DNA from: Bacillota bacterium | Lineage (GTDB): Bacteria; Bacillota; Clostridia; Acetivibrionales; DTU013 | Direction of reading: 5' to 3' | Length of the DNA: 8,016 nucleotides | Assembly (NCBI GenBank): GCA_023399355.1 | Contig: JAEWQC010000354.1 | Location: 1 to 8,016, forward strand | Shown here: positions 1 through 5,806 of the stretch, piece by piece | Layout of the letters: every line of letters begins with the position of its first letter | Numbering within the stretch: position 1 is the first letter of the stretch | Translations under genes and position numbers: made by a program | Notes under the pieces: model-generated | The model's input: the letters and a program-made list of their open reading frames with translations, nothing else | Databases searched by the model: none | What the model was told of the DNA's origin: nothing

Positions 1-972
1 GTGCACTATGGTCTGCTCGGACAGGAAACCACCGGCGCAGGCGGGTTTGCAAATGCCCTGCGCACGATACCTGTCATGCTCGATATTGCACGGGACGTTG
101 AGAAATATAATCCGGAGGCATGGATAATCAACTATACAAATCCTACAGGCATAGTAGCAGAGGCGGTTGACAAGTATACCAAAGCCAGATTCATATCGCT
201 GTGCGGAGGGGGAAGGCATCCTGCCAACATGCTTTATAAGGCATTCGGGATCGATCATTCAAGGATCAGATATGATTTCTTCGGTTTAAATCACCTCAAT
301 TTCAGCTATAACATAACGATAGACGGGCGTCCCTTGACGGACGAAGAATTTGAAAAAGCGGCAGAATGCGTAGGATTCGATAAAGAACTCATCATGGCTC
401 AAAAAATGATACCAAGCCTTTATATGCCATATTATTACAACGGGAAACATAAGGTGGATGATCTGGCTGCAGCGAAAAAGACGCGCGGTCAGATCGTAAT
501 GGAAATAGAGAAGGAATTGTTTGCGGCGTATGATGATCCGACTGTAGTGTCAAAGCCTGAGCTGCTGAAAAAAAGAGGCGGAGGCGACTATGCGGAGATG
601 GCGTTTAACGTTATGGGAGCAATTGCAAGTAATACGGACTTGTTTGCAGTATGTAATGTGCAGAACAATGGTGCGATACCGTTTCTGCCTGATGATGCTG
701 TGATAGAGACAGCCTGTATGGTAAATGCCGCCGGTGCAAAGCCATTGACATTCGGAAGTTTTCCCGACAGTGTGTGGGGGCTGGTAGCCGCAGTTAAAAA
801 TTATGAATCGTTAACTGTCGAGGCTGCCGTGCATGGCGATAAGGTTAAGGCCTTGCTTGCCCTTGCAGCGCATCCGCTTGTTATGGATTACGATATTGCA
901 AAACCTATGCTTGAAGATATTTTGGAAGCCAATAAAGAGTTTTTAACACGGTTTTCCCGTGATGAAAAGTAA
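1..972 (+). CDS. Family GH4 glycosidase, probably 6-phospho-beta-glucosidase type (5' end outside window)
   Basis: GH4 enzymes cleave (usually 6-phosphorylated) glycosides in the cytoplasm by an NAD- and divalent-metal-dependent oxidation, elimination and addition mechanism. The visible 323 residues begin inside the protein: the conserved GQETTGAGGF segment, normally about 110 residues in, lies at residues 7-16, so the GTG at base 1 is an internal codon and the N-terminal NAD-binding Rossmann part lies upstream. Visible family landmarks are NYTNPTGI (44-51), the metal-ligand Cys in SLCGGG (C68), the metal-ligand His in GLNHLNF (H98), and the segment KRGGGDY (191-197), whose Tyr matches the position of the catalytic base. 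The C-terminal end is intact and stops with TAA. About 320 residues plus some 110 missing agrees with the usual 430-450. It is the first visible gene of a sugar-catabolic operon, 40 nt ahead of a sugar kinase. The 6-phospho-beta preference is inferred from general resemblance; alpha-glycosidase or galacturonidase activity is not excluded. Confidence 0.88.
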   Translation: MHYGLLGQETTGAGGFANALRTIPVMLDIARDVEKYNPEAWIINYTNPTGIVAEAVDKYTKARFISLCGGGRHPANMLYKAFGIDHSRIRYDFFGLNHLNFSYNITIDGRPLTDEEFEKAAECVGFDKELIMAQKMIPSLYMPYYYNGKHKVDDLAAAKKTRGQIVMEIEKELFAAYDDPTVVSKPELLKKRGGGDYAEMAFNVMGAIASNTDLFAVCNVQNNGAIPFLPDDAVIETACMVNAAGAKPLTFGSFPDSVWGLVAAVKNYESLTVEAAVHGDKVKALLALAAHPLVMDYDIAKPMLEDILEANKEFLTRFSRDEK

Positions 973-999
973 GAAATACAGCTTTTTAAGAAATTTTTT

Positions 1000-1007
1000 G
1001 GGAGTGG
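1000..1007 (+). promoter_or_regulatory. Ribosome binding site fixing the BadF-type kinase start
   Basis: The purine-rich GGGAGTGG is placed with GGAG (1001-1004) eight bases before ATG 1013. It supports 1013 over the in-frame GTG 959 and ATG 962, which sit inside the end of the GH4 gene. Confidence 0.7.
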
Positions 1008-1012
1008 ATGAT

Positions 1013-1999
1013 ATGGCAATACTTGTAATAGATCAGGGAGTATCAAAGACATTTGTGCTTGTTGTATCAGAAAGTGGGGAAATCCTTGGTAAAGGCAGGT
1101 CGGAGGGTGCTTGTCATTTTACGATGGGCCTAAAAAAAGCAGGCGATGCCATAATGGCAGCTGCAGGCGATGCGCTTGGACAGGCAGGCCTGACGGTTGA
1201 TGATATTTCAAGGGTTTCGGCCGGGCTTGCAGGCGCCAACTGGCCGGATGAGATTATAATGCTTCAAAATGAAATGAAGAAGCTTTTTCAAGTAGAACAT
1301 GCAAGCGTGTGGAATGATTGTGTGATAGCGCTGCGTGCGGGCACGGATGCCGATAATGCTATTGTCCTTTGTTCAGGATCAGGAATGAACTGCGCGGTTT
1401 TTCTGGGCGGACAGCCCCATGCCGTATATAACAACTATGTAGAGCTTATGGATCAAGGTGGAGAAGGTTTGGGAAGCCGTGTACTCAATGCCGTATTCCA
1501 TAGCCATATGCACGTTATAGAACCGACGTCCTTAACAAAACGCGTCATGGATTATTTCGAAAATAAAGACATGGACTCTTTATTGCTCGCATTCCAGCGC
1601 CATCAACTTAAAAAACCGCTCAAGGATCTTTCCGTTATATTGTTTGAAGAGGCTGAACACAACGATCCTGCGTCTCTTGAGATCATTTATTCCTATAGCA
1701 AGTCAATAAGCAAATATGTGATATCGGCAATAAAAAAATATGATATTGACCCTGAGGATTGCGTTGTAACCGTATCGGGCGGAGTTTTTAAGGCAAAAAA
1801 TCCACTCCTTTTCGAGGCACTATGTACGCATATTCATCGTACATATTCCAATCTGAAGGTGGAACAGGCAAGGTATGAGCCGGTGATCGGCGCTGCTTTG
1901 ATGGAGCTTGACATGTTGGGAGAAAAGGATGACAATGCGCATAAACTTTGCAAGGAAGAAGCGTACAAATTGGGTATCGTTCGTATAAGCGGGAGTTGA
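1013..1999 (+). CDS. BadF/BadG/BcrA/BcrD-type sugar kinase (N-acetylglucosamine kinase-like)
   Basis: This is an ASKHA-fold ATPase of the BadF family. Members next to glycosidases are generally amino-sugar or hexose kinases that transfer phosphate from ATP. The 328 residues show phosphate-1 motif DQGVSKT (7-13), GLAGANW (71-77), the likely catalytic Asp in WNDC (D102), phosphate-2 motif SGSGMN (121-126), the sugar-pocket segment QGGEGLGSR (148-156), adenosine motif SGGVF (255-259) and EPVIGAA (289-295). The length suits a GlcNAc-kinase-like enzyme. The start is ATG 1013 because GGGAG lies 8 nt upstream and the ATPase motif then begins at residue 7 as usual; a start 18 codons earlier would overlap the GH4 gene and add a tail absent from the fold. 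Phosphate-1 is divergent: DGGGTKT is typical, so a glycine is replaced by Gln and another by Val. It lies between GH4 and an FGGY kinase and may make the phosphorylated substrate for GH4. A 2-hydroxyacyl-CoA dehydratase activator is unlikely because no dehydratase subunits or cluster-binding cysteines are seen. The sugar is unknown. Confidence 0.82.
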   Translation: MAILVIDQGVSKTFVLVVSESGEILGKGRSEGACHFTMGLKKAGDAIMAAAGDALGQAGLTVDDISRVSAGLAGANWPDEIIMLQNEMKKLFQVEHASVWNDCVIALRAGTDADNAIVLCSGSGMNCAVFLGGQPHAVYNNYVELMDQGGEGLGSRVLNAVFHSHMHVIEPTSLTKRVMDYFENKDMDSLLLAFQRHQLKKPLKDLSVILFEEAEHNDPASLEIIYSYSKSISKYVISAIKKYDIDPEDCVVTVSGGVFKAKNPLLFEALCTHIHRTYSNLKVEQARYEPVIGAALMELDMLGEKDDNAHKLCKEEAYKLGIVRISGS

Positions 2000-2003
2000 G
2001 AAA

Positions 2004-3521
2004 ATGTCGTATATTGTTTCGTACGATTTGGGAACTGGCGGCCTGAAAACCGGTTTGTACATGGAAGACGGAACAATGGCAGGTTTTGAATTCTCTCCAT
2101 ACGAGACCTACTACCCAAAGCCGGACTGGCATGAACAATATCCCATGGATTGGTGGAGGGCTGTATGCGCTTCTACCCGGAAATTGCTGAAGGAAAGCGG
2201 TATCGACCCTTCAGAGGTTGCAGCAGTGGCATCAAGCGGTCATAGTCTTGTTGCAGTTCCCATAGGTAAAAATGGTGAGATTCTGCAGGAGAGTGTTCCT
2301 ATTTGGTCAGACAGAAGAGCAAGGGAAGAGGCTTCTGATTTTTTCAGCAAGGTGGATTACAAAACCTGGTACATGACAACGGGCAATGGCGATCCGCCGG
2401 AAACATATTGTGTATTTAAGTTGATGTGGCTGAAAAAGTATTTTCCTGACATTTTTGCCCGAACCGAAGCTGTCATCGGCAGCAAGGACTTCATCAACTA
2501 TATGCTTACCGGCAAATTGTCCACGGATTATTCGTACGCTTCGGGGAGTGGAGTTTTCGAACTCCAGAATTGGCGGTACAGCGAAACGTATATGAAGGTT
2601 GCCGGTCTTCCGGAAAGTATATTGGTAGAGCCAACGGATTCATATGGACTTGTGGGATCGGTTACCGGTGGCGCGGCTGAAATGAGTGGACTTTGTGAAG
2701 GAACGAAGGTTTTTTGCGGTGGCGTGGATAATTCCTGTATGGCGCTCGGCACAATGGGCATCGGAAATGGCAGATCCTATACCTCACTTGGTTCTTCTTC
2801 CTGGATCGCTGTTTCATCGGATAAACCTGTCCTGGATCATGAAAAACTTCCTTTTGTTTTTGCACATGTCGAAAAAGGTTTTTATACAACGGGAGTTTCT
2901 ATTTTTGCGGCTGCAAACGCATACAGATGGGTGAGAGACAACTTGTGCGGAGGAATTTCCGGCGATATGTATGCCAAAATGGATCAACTCGCTGCAAAGT
3001 CTCCTGTTGGAGCAAACGGTCTCATGTTTAACCCGTCCATGGCTGGAGGGAGTTCCCAGGAGCCCAGTGAGGCACTGCTGGGATCGTTTTTTGGATTGAA
3101 GCTCTCGAATGACCTGGGTGATATTTTAAGGTCCGTGCTAGAAGGGGTGGCGTTGAGTCTTAAATGCTATTGCCTGCCTGTTTTGAATAAAATGACGAAG
3201 CCGGAGGACGCCATGATCCTATGTGGCGGCGGAGCCAGGAGTGACCTCTGGATGCAAATATTTGCAGATGTATTCAATGAAAAGATAATAGTTACCAATG
3301 TTGACCAGGATGCCGCATCACTTGGTGCAGCGGCTATCGCCGCACGCGGAGCGGGTTTCTGGAAGGATTATTCACCGCTCGAAAGGCTTTTCAAGGTACA
3401 AAAGACATTTTATCCGGATAAGACAAACAGTGAGTGTTACGCCGATATATCAAAATGGTTCGGACTATGGGTTGGATCCATTGCGAAAGTACACGACTGC
3501 ATAAAAGATGGATGGAGATGA
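2004..3521 (+). CDS. FGGY-family carbohydrate kinase (xylulokinase-like)
   Basis: This is a 505-residue cytoplasmic ATP-dependent sugar kinase with the two-domain FGGY architecture and normal family length. It phosphorylates a free ketose or polyol; xylulose, ribulose, rhamnulose, fuculose, gluconate and glycerol are all family substrates, and the sequence does not decide between them. Motifs are the phosphate loop DLGTGGLK (8-15), the substrate-lid segment around KPDWHEQYPMDWW (39-51), IWSDRRA (100-106), the probable catalytic Asp in GGVDNS (D242), SLGSSSW (261-267), the adenosine motif GGGARSDLW (408-416) and DQDAASLGAAA (434-444), where many relatives have Glu for the second Asp. Resemblance is strongest to xylulokinase-type members. 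The ATG lies 4 nt after the stop of the preceding kinase, with GGGAG (1991-1995) inside that gene's last codons, which suggests translational coupling. Its stop overlaps the next start as ATGA. The tail beyond residue 450 is ordinary for the family. Confidence 0.9.
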   Translation: MSYIVSYDLGTGGLKTGLYMEDGTMAGFEFSPYETYYPKPDWHEQYPMDWWRAVCASTRKLLKESGIDPSEVAAVASSGHSLVAVPIGKNGEILQESVPIWSDRRAREEASDFFSKVDYKTWYMTTGNGDPPETYCVFKLMWLKKYFPDIFARTEAVIGSKDFINYMLTGKLSTDYSYASGSGVFELQNWRYSETYMKVAGLPESILVEPTDSYGLVGSVTGGAAEMSGLCEGTKVFCGGVDNSCMALGTMGIGNGRSYTSLGSSSWIAVSSDKPVLDHEKLPFVFAHVEKGFYTTGVSIFAAANAYRWVRDNLCGGISGDMYAKMDQLAAKSPVGANGLMFNPSMAGGSSQEPSEALLGSFFGLKLSNDLGDILRSVLEGVALSLKCYCLPVLNKMTKPEDAMILCGGGARSDLWMQIFADVFNEKIIVTNVDQDAASLGAAAIAARGAGFWKDYSPLERLFKVQKTFYPDKTNSECYADISKWFGLWVGSIAKVHDCIKDGWR

Positions 3522-4504
3522 GAAAGTTGAAGGTTGGATTCTGTACGATCAATTATTCTGAATTAGCTTTGAATGAAGTTGTTGAGCTGGTTGCCCAAAA
3601 AGGATATGAAGCGGTCGAGATCCCCGCTTATACGGGCAACGATCAGATGGATGTAGACGAAATGCTGAAAATCGGAAACGCTAAAAAACTGAAAAAACAT
3701 ATGCGGGATTCCGGTCTGGCGATTTCCGCCATCTCGAACCATGCCGATTCCCCTCTTGTAATGGGGCCGCATGGGAAAGACCTCGCAGCGGTCTGTTTTG
3801 GGACGCCTGAAGAACAAATCAGGTTTGGAACGGAGAGCATGATAAAATGCGCCCGGCTCGCAAACGAACTGGAGATCACGGCTGTAGTAGCTTTCTCCGG
3901 AGTAGGTAATTTCGGACATTTTAATGACTGGCCATATCCGGACGGCTGGAAGGACGAAGAGGAATCCTTTGTGAAGAATTGGGTGCCCATCCTGGACAAA
4001 TATGTGGAATATGGCGTAAAGGTTGCTTTTGAACCGCACCCGAACAACATCATCTACGATATCCATACGACCAAAAGATGCCTTGCCCTCTGTAATAATA
4101 ATCCGGCATTCGGCATCAACTTCGATCCTGCCAATTTGTGTTTCACCGGAATTGACCTCGGATGCTACATAGATGAAATAGGCGGCAGGATAGTAAATGT
4201 CCATGCCAAGGACTGCGAGCTTGTCGGGCACAACATACAGCACGGCGGATACTGGATGCTGCAGCGGGATTGGGGTACACTGGACCGTTCATTCCGGTTC
4301 CGTATCCCCGGATGGGGTTCGGTTAACTGGAAAAGTATTATAACAGAACTGTTTATAACAGGATACAACGGTGTACTGTCTTATGAGCACGAAGACGTTA
4401 CGATGTCACGCGCAGACGGTTTGGACAAAACAATCGCATTTTTGAAGCCTCTTATGATAAACCAGCCGTACGAGGGCAGAAATGACAAGCTGTTTACCAG
4501 GTGA
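3518..4504 (+). CDS. Sugar phosphate isomerase/epimerase (xylose isomerase-like TIM barrel)
   Basis: The gene encodes a 328-residue TIM-barrel protein of the AP_endonuc_2 superfamily, whose members interconvert ketoses and aldoses, epimerise sugars or dehydrate cyclitol ketones using a divalent metal. The barrel opens with KVGFCTINYSEL (5-16). Metal-ligand candidates stand at the usual strand ends: E172 in FEPHP, D203 in NFDPANL, H229 in NVHAKD and E290 in SYEHED. H75 in SNHADSP and RIPGWGSVNW (262-271) are also family-typical. ATG 3518 shares ATGA with the FGGY kinase stop, so translation is coupled. ATG 3512 is possible, and TTG 3527 (with GGAG 3514-3517 nine bases before it) is also credible because it starts right at the first barrel strand. 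The operon setting suggests it feeds the FGGY kinase a ketose, as in pentose or inositol-derived routes, but this fold is functionally promiscuous and also includes C-glycoside deglycosidase subunits. The exact substrate is unknown. Confidence 0.85.
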   Translation: MRKLKVGFCTINYSELALNEVVELVAQKGYEAVEIPAYTGNDQMDVDEMLKIGNAKKLKKHMRDSGLAISAISNHADSPLVMGPHGKDLAAVCFGTPEEQIRFGTESMIKCARLANELEITAVVAFSGVGNFGHFNDWPYPDGWKDEEESFVKNWVPILDKYVEYGVKVAFEPHPNNIIYDIHTTKRCLALCNNNPAFGINFDPANLCFTGIDLGCYIDEIGGRIVNVHAKDCELVGHNIQHGGYWMLQRDWGTLDRSFRFRIPGWGSVNWKSIITELFITGYNGVLSYEHEDVTMSRADGLDKTIAFLKPLMINQPYEGRNDKLFTR

Positions 4505-4575
4505 CTCAGACATGGCAGTTTTATACTTGAGCCTGCCGGCATCGCATAGATAAATTTTTACCAGGAGAGTTTGTT
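4505..4575 (+). other. Short intergenic gap containing an 8-bp palindrome
   Basis: This 71-nt gap separates the isomerase from the dehydrogenase. It holds the perfect palindrome TGCCGGCA (4534-4541) and a possible 5-bp stem, GGCAG (4514-4518) with CTGCC (4533-4537), over a 14-nt loop. No U-tract follows the stem directly, so termination is not supported and read-through into the dehydrogenase is the simplest view. The ribosome binding site AGGAGAG (4563-4569) is at its end. Confidence 0.4.
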
Positions 4576-5640
4576 ATGAGAACAATGAAAGCGATGGTTC
4601 TTGAAGAACCGAAAAAATTTGTTTACAAGGACGTACCGGTTCCAGGCATCAGTGGGGATGAAGTCCTTATAAAGGTCAAATACTGCGGAATATGCGGTTC
4701 TGACTGGGGCTCGTATACCGGAAAATACGAAGAAGAGGTGGCATGCCTTCCGTTAACGACAGGCCACGAGTTTTGGGGTGTAATAGAAGAAGTCGGTAAA
4801 GACGTAACTTCATTAAAGTCCGGAGACCGTGTTGCCGCAGATATCTGCCTGGTCTGCGGAACATGCTATTACTGCAGGCGGGGGGAAGGGCTTCTCTGTA
4901 ATTCGTTCAAGCAGATTGGCATACATGTGGACGGAGCATACGCCGAATATGTAAAGGCACCGGCGAGGAACTGCTATATACTGCCCGATGGGATTGACGA
5001 CTACTCGGCGGCATTTATCGAGCCGCTTACTGCATGCCTTAACGCATCGCGTAAAATGAACTGTGAACTTGGAGCATCGGTGGCAGTAATAGGGGCCGGT
5101 CTCGGAACCATACACGCCCAACTGGCGAAGCTGCGTGGTGCTGCTCCGGTCATCGTCATAGATGCACAGCAGAAGCGGCTTGAAATGGCAAAAAAGATGT
5201 GTGCAGACTACATCATTGATATAACGAAGACGCCTGATGTTATTGGTGAAATAATGCATATTACCAATGGGGTAGGCGTCGATTATGTGATTGAGGCTGT
5301 CGGCAGGTCACAGACATATGAACAGGCGTTCAGCATGATACGCCGTGGAGGAAAGCTGGAGGCGTTCGGAATTTGTGCGGACGATGATTACGTAAAACTG
5401 CCTCCTGTGAAATTTGTACTCCAGGAGAAGAAAATAAGCGGTTCATGTGCCGGTATAGGGCATGACTGGGAGGTTGCCATCTCGTTGCTGCAATATGGGA
5501 GGATAGATCCCAGGCCGTTGATTTCGATGGTCGTTCCGCTGTATGAGCTTGAAACTGCTCTCAACGAGCTTCATCAAAACAAGGATTTGGTCAAGGTGCT
5601 GGTAAGTCCTGAAATTGATAGAAGGATCATACTTGCTTAA
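4576..5640 (+). CDS. Zinc-dependent medium-chain alcohol/polyol dehydrogenase
   Basis: A 354-residue MDR-superfamily oxidoreductase of the sorbitol/threonine dehydrogenase type, oxidising a secondary alcohol of a sugar, polyol or amino acid with NAD(P) in the cytoplasm. The catalytic domain carries the zinc ligands C37 (CGICGSD), H64-E65 (GHEFWG) and E149 (IEPLTAC). A structural zinc lobe is formed by C94, C97, C100 and C108 (C-x2-C-x2-C-x7-C), with an extra Cys at 91. The nucleotide domain begins at about residue 168. D196 at the end of its second strand favours NAD over NADP. The glycine loop reads VIGAGLGTIHAQ (171-182), one residue shorter than the usual GAGxxG pattern. ATG 4576 is well supported by AGGAG 4563-4567, 8 nt upstream. 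The gene lies 71 nt behind the isomerase and probably shares its transcript; dehydrogenase, isomerase and FGGY kinase together would convert a polyol or sugar to a ketose phosphate. Threonine dehydrogenase is a less likely alternative given the context. Confidence 0.88.
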   Translation: MRTMKAMVLEEPKKFVYKDVPVPGISGDEVLIKVKYCGICGSDWGSYTGKYEEEVACLPLTTGHEFWGVIEEVGKDVTSLKSGDRVAADICLVCGTCYYCRRGEGLLCNSFKQIGIHVDGAYAEYVKAPARNCYILPDGIDDYSAAFIEPLTACLNASRKMNCELGASVAVIGAGLGTIHAQLAKLRGAAPVIVIDAQQKRLEMAKKMCADYIIDITKTPDVIGEIMHITNGVGVDYVIEAVGRSQTYEQAFSMIRRGGKLEAFGICADDDYVKLPPVKFVLQEKKISGSCAGIGHDWEVAISLLQYGRIDPRPLISMVVPLYELETALNELHQNKDLVKVLVSPEIDRRIILA

Positions 5641-5665
5641 AATGAGAGGGCACGGTTTGTGAGTG

Positions 5666-5681
5666 AATATTACGTATTATT
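5666..5681. repeat. Imperfect 16-bp palindrome, possible operator
   Basis: AATATTACGTATTATT pairs with its own reverse complement at 7 of 8 positions, centred on TACGTA (5671-5676). It sits just upstream of the candidate -35. Such AT-rich dyads can be repressor operators but also occur by chance in AT-rich leaders. No regulator gene is in the window. Confidence 0.25.
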
Positions 5682-5794
5682 TAACAAATACATATGACAT
5701 TTTATTTCGCTCGGACTGTAAAATATAAATATCGGATCAATCATAAATAATGTAAAAAAAGTTAAAGCTCAACTTGTGTTTTGGCGATATCGAT

Positions 5795-5799
5795 GGAGG
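5795..5799 (+). promoter_or_regulatory. Ribosome binding site that sets a GTG start for the flavin oxidoreductase
   Basis: A full GGAGG core lies 7 nt before GTG 5807. The longer in-frame start TTG 5774 has no purine-rich site ahead of it, so GTG 5807 is preferred. The resulting N-terminus (GHERFSYK after the initiator) matches how this enoate-reductase group normally begins. Confidence 0.75.
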
Positions 5800-5806
5800 C
5801 ATTTAC

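Larger units (their letters stand above)
5641..5806 (+). promoter_or_regulatory. AT-rich leader between the sugar and reductase modules, with possible promoter
   Basis: This 166-nt stretch is the only sizeable non-coding region and is markedly AT-rich. A weak sigma-A-like promoter can be drawn: ATGACA (5694-5699) as -35 and TAAAAT (5719-5724) as -10 with a 19-bp spacer, preceded by TG one base away as in an extended -10. The spacer is longer than ideal, so this is tentative. No stem plus U-tract terminator is visible after the dehydrogenase stop. An imperfect palindrome lies at 5666-5681. The end of the stretch holds the ribosome binding site of the next gene. No convincing small ORF or RNA was recognised. 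Confidence 0.3.

Noticed and set aside
1..972. Treating GTG at base 1 as the true start of the GH4 protein
   Set aside because: The NAD-binding N-terminal third would be missing; the conserved GQETTG segment right after base 1 belongs about 110 residues into the family.
959..1012. N-terminal extension of the BadF-type kinase from GTG 959
   Set aside because: It overlaps the GH4 gene end, lacks family resemblance, and ATG 1013 has a good ribosome binding site and places the ATPase motif at the usual position.
1788..2138. Minus-strand open frames across the junction of the two kinases
   Set aside because: They lie opposite well-supported conserved coding sequence, overlap each other in different frames and show no family motif.
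3563..4243. Long minus-strand open frame (226 codons) opposite the isomerase
   Set aside because: It is fully antisense to a gene with clear catalytic motifs, has no recognisable domain, and arises from codon bias of the sense gene.
3518..4504. Isomerase as a C-glycoside deglycosidase subunit
   Set aside because: The fold is shared, but no small partner subunit and no Gfo/Idh-type glycoside oxidase gene is seen alongside, so the ordinary isomerase/epimerase call is kept.
4514..4537. Stem GGCAG/CTGCC as a rho-independent terminator after the isomerase
   Set aside because: The stem is only 5 bp with a 14-nt loop and is not followed directly by a run of T; the T-run at 4555-4559 is too far away and short.
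5774..5806. Flavin oxidoreductase start at TTG 5774
   Set aside because: There is no purine-rich site ahead of the TTG, whereas GGAGG lies 7 nt before GTG 5807 and the shorter N-terminus fits the family.
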